DNA of 27,505 nucleotides from Ruminimicrobiellum sp045223915 (GTDB lineage Bacteria; Elusimicrobiota; Endomicrobiia; Endomicrobiales; Endomicrobiaceae): contig JBGUZU010000010.1 of the NCBI GenBank assembly GCA_045223915.1, forward strand, positions 1 to 27,505. The letters run 5' to 3'. The notes under the pieces were generated by a model. The model was not told the origin of the DNA. It searched no databases and saw only the letters and a program-made list of their open reading frames with translations. This document shows positions 7,715 to 16,597 of the stretch, in pieces. The stretch's first letter is position 1; each line of letters begins with the position of its first letter. The translations under genes and the position numbers were made by a program.

Positions 7715-10700
7715 TTATGCGGCACTCAGAATTGCACGATATCGTTTAATATCGTCTATTTGGACTGTTACTTCTATGTTTTCAATGGTATCATCGTACA
7801 ATATGTCATTTAAGAAAGCATCAATAAATGCGGCAAGTGCAGGTGTTATTTCGTCACTGTCCGAATCAAACAATTTTTCCATATAAGATTGAGCTTCCGA
7901 TGTGAATACATCCGGGAAAGCATCCATGAGTTTTACAAAGTTTTCATTCGTTAACGAATGCTTTATTGAATTGTAGTTGTCGGCAAGTTTTTCTTTTTCT
8001 TCGTCACTAATATTTATTTGTTTGGCCAATTCTTTGCCCATATTGGATGCCGTTTTTGTGCTGATGGTTTTAGATTTTAATATTCTTGTTAATGTTGTTT
8101 TTAAAGAACTTAAAATCATGTTGTCGCTGAGATTTATATTCTTTGCATCATCGGCATTTACCGAAATTACTATTGCTTGATGTGACGGAATATTTTCAAG
8201 CCTGTCTTCAATGTTGGTTAAATCCGTAAGTTCTATATACGAAACGGGAGCTTTTTGTATCATTCCCTGTGAAGGTTCAAACTCAACAATTTCTCTTGTT
8301 ATTAAATCATCTTTTTGAGTTTCAAACATAAAGGTTGATATTCCGTACTCATTATAAATTTGTTCCGCTTCTTCTTGTGAAGAAATTTTAACGATAATTT
8401 CTAATTTTGCAGATTCTAAAAGAGTTTTAAATAATATTTTGTTTGCTGCCATTTCTGTTGAAGAAAAAATATCGCTGTCGATTATTATTTGACTGCCGCT
8501 TAAAGAAGTGTCCTGTAAAATTTTTGATAATTGTTTGAACGGTATATTTCCGACATAATCGTAAATTTGTTTTGCAAACATTACAGATTCTATGTCATCA
8601 ATTTTTAATAAATCCGTTATAAATTCTACACCCAAGTTAATGAAAGTTTTGCTTATGACTTGAAATCCTTCATTTTCTTGTGACAAATTATATGTCATAG
8701 TATCCGGCAATATATCGGAACTGACCACAATGTTTTTCAAAATAACATTGTTTTCAGGTAAGGCTACTTCGGTCTTTATATATTGGGACATCATTTCTAT
8801 TATTTCTTGTTTGCTTGCTTGCGGACAATATGCCATCATTAAGTTATCTTCAGAGTTGTAATATATTCTTAAATTTCTGCCGTTGATTGTGTATCCGGAA
8901 ACTTCAAAAGCCGGTCCGTACAATTCTTGTTCACTTACAAGAACCGACAAAATATCTTTGTGCGGTTGTATATCATCAACATCATCATAATAAACTACAT
9001 TTATTGATTTTGAATTTTTAAAAGGAGACGTTTTTAATAAACTTTTAAACATTTCCATTGTATCAAGGGTGAAATTTGTAACAGCCAAAGCTCTTTTCAG
9101 CGGTGCTTCCAATACTCTTTTTACATTTTGGAAATATGAATCTCTTGTAATAACGGTTACTTTTTGTGAATGCATAAACGGTTGCGGATTATCCGAAATA
9201 GTTGAAGTTAAAAGATTAGCCTTTCTTTTTATTAATCCCAATTGTGCATCGTTTGCATCTACTAAGAATTTAATTTCGTTGGGGGTAAAATATATCAATA
9301 TTTTATCATCTTTCAATAATCCGTTTTCACTTCTGTTGGATGTTATCGAATATCCGTATTGTTTACCTTCAAATTCAAAAGTTTCATTACCAAACAACAG
9401 TTCGTTAAGTTCTTTTGTTCTTGCGTCCCCTTTAACAATTATTGTATCAATAAGATGATTTATATACTCAAAATCGCTTCTTATAAGTGCTTCCAATACT
9501 TTTTTCTCATCGACCAGTTTTGTGTTGAACAGTGATATAGACTTGCTGAGTTCAAGAAGTTTTGAATAGGGTAAATCTATTTCTCCGCCAAACATAGCCA
9601 TCAATATAAAGAAAGAAAGTGCCTGCATATTTAAGTCATCTACATTTAATTTTTTTGTTATGCCATCATCTTCGATAGATATCCCTTTTGCAAAAACTTC
9701 TATGATATCGAAAGTTTCTATTATTTTTTCTTTAGGTAAAAATTCTTTGAATTCATCTTGTTGTAAAGGTGCCAAAATATCCAATGCCTGATCATGTTCA
9801 TCTTTTTTACCTAAAAACAAATCCGATATTCTTATTGCGTTTATTACGATATCATCTACAAAATCGTTTAATGGACTTTGTTGTGCTGCTGTTGTAAATA
9901 CGGATTCCGATTGGCTTATTCGTTTCTTTTGAGAATATGCTTTAATAAATAAAGTTTCAAAAAGATATGCATAAAATTCGTGTAATGTGTTTATAAGGTC
10001 AGTGTTTCCGGTAACACCTCTTAAGAAAAGTTCTTCGTGTCCCAACTCGTGAGAAATAGTTTTTAGTATTTCTGTTACAAGAGCTTTGGGATCTTCTTTG
10101 TATCTGTTTATCAAATCGGTGGATACGGCAATATTGTTGTTACCGTAATTTGTACCGAAGACAAGTCTGTCTAACGAAGAGAAGAAAATTTGCGCTGATA
10201 AAATATCGGCATCCATTTCGGGATATATTGAAGCAACAATGTTTGCTATGTCATGTGACATTATATTTAACAGCCCGTTGAGATTATCCTTTTTGTATTT
10301 TACCTCTTTCGCGAATTTCGGCATTTGTTTGAAAGTTTCTTCGGCTATCGTATTTTCATACAACATTTTTTGTATAAATGCGGGCATTTGTGTTGCTGTT
10401 TGTATATCTGTTCCGTCTAAATCTTCTGCTTTTGCGAATGCAACATAGTTTTTTATTTGTTCATCTAAAGAAGAATTGAAAGTAAACATGTTGTTTCTTA
10501 TAAGATAAGAATAAACATCAATTAAGTTTTCGTATATTTGTTGCATTGTAGAATGGTTTATATTGGCAGCAAGAACTCTGAAAAATTCTATGCTTGTAAA
10601 TTCTATGTTCGGATTTTCCGCAATAAACATTAAATCTTTAATTTTGCTTTTAAACAGTTCCTTATCAATTATGTGATTTCTTTCCAAGACTTTATCTATG

Positions 10701-13700
10701 GCAATATCTATTTTTTCTTGTTTTGATGAATATTCATTGTATACTTGTTTTAAATAATTTAATTGTGTTGTAGTGTTTGTAAATTTTTGTAAATCAATTT
10801 CAATGTTGTCCAAATTATCTATACCGACATAAAAATCGAATTTTGCATTTGCATTAAATTCGGAATTAATTTTCTTTTCCAAAGATCTTAATAAAATTAA
10901 GTTGATTAAATAGTTGGAATATTCCGGAGAATCTATTTTTTTTAGATATTCCGGACTTATATAAATAAGTTCTCTCCCGTCCGGCAGTAATGTCCTGTTT
11001 GCTTCTTTTTTGAATGTAACGGTATATTTGCTGAAAGGACCTACCTTTAACATATTATCCAAACTTTCAAAAGCGTAATAAAGCATTTCAAAGTCGTCAA
11101 CTCTTTCCTGTTTTGTCGAGCTGTACTGTTGAAGAACTTGCAATTTTGCAAGTTCGGATAAATAATAAAGCTCTCTCTCTTTACCTTCAATGAGATTGCC
11201 GTCCTTATCGAATATTTCGTTTATTACTTTTCTGCTTATATAAATCGGACTTTCTTCTGTGTTTCTTATAAAACTTTCTTTATCTACTATAAGAATGTTT
11301 CCGGGTAAATCCACATTAAATAATTGTTGTAATATTTTTTCTTTTCTTTCGTGCGGTTCATCAACCAGGGTATCTAATTTCATTGTAAGAGCATTAGGTA
11401 AAAGATCTCTCATAAAATAAGAATCTTGTTCCAAAACATCTAATATTCTATATGCCAAAGTAATATTATTTATTCTTGAAATATCTTCTGTCATAACCGT
11501 TTTGCAAGTATTTAGTATTGCCAAAATTTCTCTTTCGTTTAAAGGTCTGCCTTTAGTATCAATAGCAAGTTGTAACAATGTTTTCGGTAAAGAATGTTCA
11601 TCATCTTTATCCGTAATGTTTTCGTAAGTTACGGGCAACATCTTTTGTGTTTCTATGACTGTATCGTTAAATAATGTTGTTGCAAGTAATCCTAAAGAGT
11701 AAGCGAACAATTCATGAACCATTACTGATTTATGCTGAGAAAACCCTGCGGATGTGAACAAAACATGACCGAGTTCGTGAGCTACAACATTTAAAAAGCT
11801 TTCATCAACCGGATTAACAGCAATATCTTTTCCGTTACTTACACCGGAAGGAATATGCCCTGCAAATATCATTAAATCTTCGGTGTTTGGTATACTTAAC
11901 AATTCTGTATATTCATTGCTTTCGAGTAATGTGTATACTTCTTTTAAAATGAGTTTCATTAAAGCATTTGTTTTGGTTTTATTCTCTTTGAAATATTCTG
12001 CGGTAAATTCATTTAGGTTTCTTGTTATTTTTGTAGTTTCGGCATTATAAAGAATTTCTTGCATAAATGCAGGCAGTTTGGAAAAAGTGTCTATAGGCAA
12101 ACCCGCTATTGTTTGTTTATCTTTTGCATAATCTTTTATTTGCGGATTTGTGATATCCGTATTGAAAGATAGGTTATAGTCTTTAACAAGTGTTACAAAA
12201 AGTTCGGTAAGAATTTCAAGAACATCTTCTAAATTGTTATCTGCTTTTAATATTTCTTTTGTTATATCTATACTTTGATATACGCTCGGATTTAAAATTA
12301 AATTTATAACAGGGCCTAAAATTAAAGTTTTGTTGTGCTTTTGTAAAATTTGGGGAAGGACTTCGTTTATTGCTTTGTAAATGTTTTTATCTTGCTCGGA
12401 ATCTTTTAATGTGAATAACTGAGAATCCTGGGAAACAGAAAATAACGCTTTCATAAACAAATCGGGAATTTCATCTTCCGTAAAATTTCCTGCATTTGGT
12501 TGTTCTTTTAAAAATTTTAACAATATGTTTAAAGCTTCAAGTTTATTTTTTATTCCTATTTCTTCACAGGTTTCTAAAAATCTTTCTAATTCTATATGGA
12601 TTTTACTTATAAATGCCATGGCTGAAGCTTTTTCCATATTCATAGGCCTTTTTCTGCTGTGTTCAAGTTCTCCTACCAAGAATGCTCTTTTTCCGAGAAC
12701 TGTAAAAAATATTTCACCGGCAACATCGTGCAGATCGGAAGTTATTTTGGTATTTGGTTTTCTGATGAAATGTTTGCTTAATATGCTTTTATATTTCTGG
12801 ATGTCTATTTTAGGGGATACAAAGTTATCGTTTATAAAATTTTCTATATCCTGCATGTTCCCGTTTAACAAAATGTAAGCAAAAGATTCAATTAATAAAT
12901 AATTACCATCAAGTTCTTCCATCGTAAAAAATTTTGTGAAATTTACAATATCATCATGGTATTTATCTATAATTCCTTTCAGATTCGGTTTTACTTTTTT
13001 TACAAATTCCATAAGAATAATATAAAAGACTGTAGCATAAGATAATTCTTCAAAACTTTTGTCTGCAAAAACTTCTCTTACGGTTTGTGCCAAGTATGTT
13101 AAATTTTCCAAACTCATTATCTTTCCGTCTTTGTCGAAACATCTGTTTAAAATCTTTATAAAATTTAAAGAAGGTATATGTATAAAGGGGACTTCTTCCA
13201 AAGATTGAGAGTTTCTTGTTATGTTTCTGTCGACCGTATTTTTGAACATTTCATCTAAATCAATCATAAATTTGCCGTAATCTCTGTATCCCTGCTCTTC
13301 GGAAAAAGACGCTTGTAACATTTCGTTAAATATTTGTGCGAATAAAAGGCTGAATATAAAAGAATGAGTTTCATGAGCGAGATTTTTAGTGCTTCCGGAA
13401 GGATGAAAATCTTTCATAAGTAATAACATTTCGTGTGCGAATTCGTGTCCCATACTTTCAACCAATGTGCCATATTGTAAATGTCTGGAAATACCTATCA
13501 GACCTTGATTTAAACTTATTCCTTTAGTATTTTCGTTATCTAAGGAAAATGCCGAAACTGTAAGGTAAGTTAATGCTTTTGAAATGTCTATAAAGTTGAG
13601 CAGATAAGGTTTTGAAGCGGAATCAAATGTTTTAAAATCGAAATCTTTTGCAAAAGATAAAATTTCTTTTATTATTATCGATATTAAGCCGCTTATTTGT

Positions 13701-15922
13701 AAAGAACCGTCATAGTTTTCTTCCAAAAAATTGGTTTCAATGTCATCAATAACTTTTTGTTTGGCTTTTTTTATTCTTCTTTGTATTTGTTTTTCGGATT
13801 TATCGTTTTCATATAAAACAGACTGAATAAAACCCGGTAAAAATCGTGCCGTATTTATATCTATGCCGTTAAGAGTTTTGTCTGTTCTTTTATCATTTTG
13901 AGCTATTTCATTGTTAACATATTCTTCTATATCTGTTCGTTCAAATCCGTTTGAAAAATGTACGTTTAAATTTTCCACAAAAAATACTAAAGTGTTTATC
14001 ATTTCTTGGAATATTTTGTCTTCTGTCGTTAAAGAAAATGTATCGAAAGGTTGAGAACGATTTATAATGTTCAATAAATTAAGTAATAGTTTTAAGCCGG
14101 AGTTACCATCTTCGGAAATTATATCTTGAGTCAATACAGACAAATCTTTACCTAAACTGTCATCTGTGCCGGTAATATCGGAATTAAATACGGCATAACC
14201 TTTTTCTTGTTCTATGGTAAAAGTTTCGGATTTAGTTTCTGTTTCATTTTCTGCTTTTTCTTTTATTGTTATTGTGAAATCCGTTCCGTTATCGACAAAA
14301 TCTTCTTTAAAAATGTTTTTGCATATTTGTTTTATTTGATTGTACGGGACTTTATTTTGCAATCCTGCCGATATCAATATTTTAATAAATGCCGCATCCG
14401 GCATTTGAGAAGCAATCGTAAATGCTAAAGTTTCTTTACTGTATTGCAAACTTTCTTCGTTTATTACATTGTTATAAATATTTGAATTATTGTTTAATGC
14501 GGCAGTGTTTGGGGTAACCGATATAAAAGAAATGTTCGATTGTTCCAACAATTTACTTAACCCTTCACTATGGTATCCGCCAGTTATGGCTACTATAACA
14601 TTTTTGCCGTTTGGATTTTTGTTTAAAGTATCTTTTATTTTTTCTAAAAATATAAAGTTTCTTTCGTTGTTAACCTGATAAAAAACTTTTGAGTTGTCTA
14701 TATCTTTTTTTATATCGTTAAGTTGGTTATAAACTACATATTTCGGATACAATTTTTCGAATTTGTCTACAGATTTGTTGAAATAGTCACAATCTTTTGC
14801 GGTTAGATTGTTTGTTAATGCACTTTCCAAGTATACATAAAAATCGTTTAAGAAAGAAATTTCGTATTCGGTGGAATTAAAAGATAAAGAGCTTTTAATA
14901 TTGTTTATTATTAACTGTTCCTGTTTTAACACATTTGCGAGGTTTATGTTTTCGGATTTGGTTTGGTACTGTATCATAAGGTTTATGTTCGGATACTTTT
15001 TTGCCAAATTTATATTTTTATTTGAACAGAATCGGTTTATGTAGTTAATTAAGTTTTTTGTGTCGCCGGTCACATTTAAAAAGTTTTTGTATTCTTGTAT
15101 CGTTAAGTTTTCTTTTATGGTTGCCAAAACATTTTGTATTTCTTTAGGAAGTTTCTTTTTATTTATTTTTGTTTCCAATGCCAACATGTCCCTAAACAAA
15201 TATAAGTCGGGATAATCTTCTTTTTGTAAGCTTATTAAATTGTTATACTTATTTGGATTTTTAGATATTGTATCAACATAATTTATTAATGCCGAATAAA
15301 AGTGCAAAGTGTCGATTTCTTTTGTTTTATAACTGTTTATAAGGTTGGAAAAGTTTTTGCTTTGTGAATTTACAAACCTGTTACTTAAAATGGTTAAATC
15401 TTTTTTTATGCTTAACAACTTTTCTTTTACAAAATCGGTATCGTTAATCATTAAAGATAATCTGTTAATGTTATCTTGGTGAACTTTTTTGTTTTCAAGA
15501 CCGTATAAAGGAATATTTTTTGTATCGTTTAGAGTAAAATATTCCGTTCCGGTTAAAATGCCCATATTAAGTAATATATCGGAAACTTCCGTTTGAGTTG
15601 TTTTGTCCGGATTTTGTAACCGGGAAACATCTACTTTATCGCTTGCACCTTCCAAATATATTGCTTTTATATCATTTTTTTCGGACAACTGTTTCAGTAT
15701 GGAATATATGTTCTTTTGCACTTGAGAGTTACCGTGAAGATCCTGAATGTTTATAACAACATTTTGTGAATCTTTTATGTTTGAATATGTTACCGAACCC
15801 AAATTTTGTTCCGATAAGGGGTTTGTAATATCCGCAGGATATTGGCAATAGATTATATCGTTAAAAGATAACGATATAAAACATATTGCCGTTATTAAAG
15901 ATATAAACTTTTTTATATTCAT
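7715..15922 (-). CDS. Giant exported multidomain protein: EreA/ChaN/TIKI-like head plus three HEXXH domains
   Basis: The 2735 residues begin with a signal peptide (about 1-27). Residues about 50-475 look like the EreA/ChaN/TraB-TIKI fold: DLHGNSQVQ with H63, YLEGA with E91, NERNF with E420-R421, and GGYHSEG with H451. Three diverged copies of one unit follow, each with a (L/M)P(G/A)F(I/M)Q motif (starting at 695, 1283 and 1846) and then a zinc-peptidase HEXXH: HEFAH (826-830), HELGH (1382-1386) and HELGH (1958-1962). A downstream HE dipeptide follows each (E851, E1404, E1982), at gluzincin-like spacing. The last 500 or so residues are unassigned. I see no clear membrane anchor at the C-terminus. 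The gene has its own promoter. Activity of any site is unproven, and function and substrate are unknown. Confidence 0.9.
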   Translation of the reverse strand: MNIKKFISLITAICFISLSFNDIIYCQYPADITNPLSEQNLGSVTYSNIKDSQNVVINIQDLHGNSQVQKNIYSILKQLSEKNDIKAIYLEGASDKVDVSRLQNPDKTTQTEVSDILLNMGILTGTEYFTLNDTKNIPLYGLENKKVHQDNINRLSLMINDTDFVKEKLLSIKKDLTILSNRFVNSQSKNFSNLINSYKTKEIDTLHFYSALINYVDTISKNPNKYNNLISLQKEDYPDLYLFRDMLALETKINKKKLPKEIQNVLATIKENLTIQEYKNFLNVTGDTKNLINYINRFCSNKNINLAKKYPNINLMIQYQTKSENINLANVLKQEQLIINNIKSSLSFNSTEYEISFLNDFYVYLESALTNNLTAKDCDYFNKSVDKFEKLYPKYVVYNQLNDIKKDIDNSKVFYQVNNERNFIFLEKIKDTLNKNPNGKNVIVAITGGYHSEGLSKLLEQSNISFISVTPNTAALNNNSNIYNNVINEESLQYSKETLAFTIASQMPDAAFIKILISAGLQNKVPYNQIKQICKNIFKEDFVDNGTDFTITIKEKAENETETKSETFTIEQEKGYAVFNSDITGTDDSLGKDLSVLTQDIISEDGNSGLKLLLNLLNIINRSQPFDTFSLTTEDKIFQEMINTLVFFVENLNVHFSNGFERTDIEEYVNNEIAQNDKRTDKTLNGIDINTARFLPGFIQSVLYENDKSEKQIQRRIKKAKQKVIDDIETNFLEENYDGSLQISGLISIIIKEILSFAKDFDFKTFDSASKPYLLNFIDISKALTYLTVSAFSLDNENTKGISLNQGLIGISRHLQYGTLVESMGHEFAHEMLLLMKDFHPSGSTKNLAHETHSFIFSLLFAQIFNEMLQASFSEEQGYRDYGKFMIDLDEMFKNTVDRNITRNSQSLEEVPFIHIPSLNFIKILNRCFDKDGKIMSLENLTYLAQTVREVFADKSFEELSYATVFYIILMEFVKKVKPNLKGIIDKYHDDIVNFTKFFTMEELDGNYLLIESFAYILLNGNMQDIENFINDNFVSPKIDIQKYKSILSKHFIRKPNTKITSDLHDVAGEIFFTVLGKRAFLVGELEHSRKRPMNMEKASAMAFISKIHIELERFLETCEEIGIKNKLEALNILLKFLKEQPNAGNFTEDEIPDLFMKALFSVSQDSQLFTLKDSEQDKNIYKAINEVLPQILQKHNKTLILGPVINLILNPSVYQSIDITKEILKADNNLEDVLEILTELFVTLVKDYNLSFNTDITNPQIKDYAKDKQTIAGLPIDTFSKLPAFMQEILYNAETTKITRNLNEFTAEYFKENKTKTNALMKLILKEVYTLLESNEYTELLSIPNTEDLMIFAGHIPSGVSNGKDIAVNPVDESFLNVVAHELGHVLFTSAGFSQHKSVMVHELFAYSLGLLATTLFNDTVIETQKMLPVTYENITDKDDEHSLPKTLLQLAIDTKGRPLNEREILAILNTCKTVMTEDISRINNITLAYRILDVLEQDSYFMRDLLPNALTMKLDTLVDEPHERKEKILQQLFNVDLPGNILIVDKESFIRNTEESPIYISRKVINEIFDKDGNLIEGKERELYYLSELAKLQVLQQYSSTKQERVDDFEMLYYAFESLDNMLKVGPFSKYTVTFKKEANRTLLPDGRELIYISPEYLKKIDSPEYSNYLINLILLRSLEKKINSEFNANAKFDFYVGIDNLDNIEIDLQKFTNTTTQLNYLKQVYNEYSSKQEKIDIAIDKVLERNHIIDKELFKSKIKDLMFIAENPNIEFTSIEFFRVLAANINHSTMQQIYENLIDVYSYLIRNNMFTFNSSLDEQIKNYVAFAKAEDLDGTDIQTATQMPAFIQKMLYENTIAEETFKQMPKFAKEVKYKKDNLNGLLNIMSHDIANIVASIYPEMDADILSAQIFFSSLDRLVFGTNYGNNNIAVSTDLINRYKEDPKALVTEILKTISHELGHEELFLRGVTGNTDLINTLHEFYAYLFETLFIKAYSQKKRISQSESVFTTAAQQSPLNDFVDDIVINAIRISDLFLGKKDEHDQALDILAPLQQDEFKEFLPKEKIIETFDIIEVFAKGISIEDDGITKKLNVDDLNMQALSFFILMAMFGGEIDLPYSKLLELSKSISLFNTKLVDEKKVLEALIRSDFEYINHLIDTIIVKGDARTKELNELLFGNETFEFEGKQYGYSITSNRSENGLLKDDKILIYFTPNEIKFLVDANDAQLGLIKRKANLLTSTISDNPQPFMHSQKVTVITRDSYFQNVKRVLEAPLKRALAVTNFTLDTMEMFKSLLKTSPFKNSKSINVVYYDDVDDIQPHKDILSVLVSEQELYGPAFEVSGYTINGRNLRIYYNSEDNLMMAYCPQASKQEIIEMMSQYIKTEVALPENNVILKNIVVSSDILPDTMTYNLSQENEGFQVISKTFINLGVEFITDLLKIDDIESVMFAKQIYDYVGNIPFKQLSKILQDTSLSGSQIIIDSDIFSSTEMAANKILFKTLLESAKLEIIVKISSQEEAEQIYNEYGISTFMFETQKDDLITREIVEFEPSQGMIQKAPVSYIELTDLTNIEDRLENIPSHQAIVISVNADDAKNINLSDNMILSSLKTTLTRILKSKTISTKTASNMGKELAKQINISDEEKEKLADNYNSIKHSLTNENFVKLMDAFPDVFTSEAQSYMEKLFDSDSDEITPALAAFIDAFLNDILYDDTIENIEVTVQIDDIKRYRAILSAA
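9977..10051 (-). other. Third HEXXH-HE putative zinc site of the giant protein
   Basis: Encodes HELGH (residues 1958-1962) and, 19 residues later, HEFYAY with E1982 as the likely third ligand. The layout matches sites 1 and 2 of the same protein. Confidence 0.75.
11711..11779 (-). other. Second HEXXH-HE putative zinc site of the giant protein
   Basis: Encodes HELGH (residues 1382-1386) and, 17 residues later, HELFAYS with E1404 as the likely third ligand. The tyrosine and small residues after the second HE match site 3. Confidence 0.75.
13370..13447 (-). other. First HEXXH-HE putative zinc site of the giant protein
   Basis: Encodes HEFAH (residues 826-830) and, 20 residues later, HETHSF with E851 as the likely third ligand. 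This copy is the most diverged: it has HEFAH in place of HELGH, and its second motif lacks the AY pair of the other two. Confidence 0.72.
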
Positions 15923-15967
15923 AATAAAACCGCCAAATAAGTTAATAAAAAAATAAACTTACCCTAT

Positions 15968-15996
15968 CTTATAAGTATAGTCTTTTTTACTGTAAA
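15968..15996 (-). promoter_or_regulatory. Sigma-70-type promoter of the giant gene
   Basis: On the minus strand TTTACA (15991-15996) and TATAAG (15968-15973) are separated by exactly 17 bases, each one mismatch from consensus. Transcription would start near 15961, about 40 nt before the ATG at 15922. The gene can therefore be expressed apart from the lipoprotein operon upstream. Confidence 0.75.
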
Positions 15997-16004
15997 TATC
16001 ATTA

Positions 16005-16595
16005 TTATTTTTTTGTTATTCCGAATAAAGCCGAAACGGATTTTCTCGGTACCATTTGAAAAGTGGGGGATAAAGCTATACCTATTTTTTCCGCACCTAA
16101 CCACTGCAAAAAATCTTTTTGGTTTTGTATCGGCCAATCTCCGTATCCGGGCGAAAATCTCATTGTTGTAGGTCCGAACTTTTCTTTTACATCGTTACAT
16201 ATATTTTCTACCAACTCTTCTATTGCCACCGAACCTACGGAATCTAAAATAAATGCGGGCATAATTTCTTTTTGTTCCAGGAAAAAAGAAATTTTTGTAT
16301 CAATGGAAAATCCTATTGTTGCTATAAGTCCGCAAACTTGTTCGGAATTTTCCAATAATCTGAAAATATCTTTACTGCTTATACGAAAATCGTCTAAAAA
16401 TATGTCGTTATCTTTTATTTTTTTTGTTGCCATGGATATGGCATATTTCGGTTGTAACAACTTTTTTGCCAAATCTATTGTTTCCAAAATGGAAGTTTCT
16501 ATTTTGGTATCGATTTTTGTTCTGTACTTGTTTGCACCCATTCTTACGAGTACATCTTCATAATCAATTTTTAAGTTTACAATTTCGTTGTTCAT
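16005..16595 (-). CDS. Stand-alone MetH reactivation-domain protein
   Basis: This 196-residue protein matches the C-terminal SAM-binding activation domain of cobalamin-dependent methionine synthase, which reductively remethylates oxidised cob(II)alamin. The key stretch is RFSPGYGDWP (146-155) followed by KSVSALFG near the end, both hallmarks of the domain. The family's glutamate-rich helix is present (IEELVEN, about 125-131). It starts two bases after the preceding lipoprotein gene stops, so it is probably the last gene of the lpoB operon. The partner catalytic chain at 5178-7586 lacks this domain, so the two together should make a full enzyme. Several bacterial lineages carry such a split; here the parts are about 8.4 kb apart with the giant gene between them. 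Confidence 0.9.
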   Translation of the reverse strand: MNNEIVNLKIDYEDVLVRMGANKYRTKIDTKIETSILETIDLAKKLLQPKYAISMATKKIKDNDIFLDDFRISSKDIFRLLENSEQVCGLIATIGFSIDTKISFFLEQKEIMPAFILDSVGSVAIEELVENICNDVKEKFGPTTMRFSPGYGDWPIQNQKDFLQWLGAEKIGIALSPTFQMVPRKSVSALFGITKK

Positions 16596-16597
16596 AA

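Noticed and set aside
16063..16563. A 166-codon + strand frame opposite the MetH activation gene
   Set aside because: Antisense shadow of a well-recognised domain; its product has no family features.
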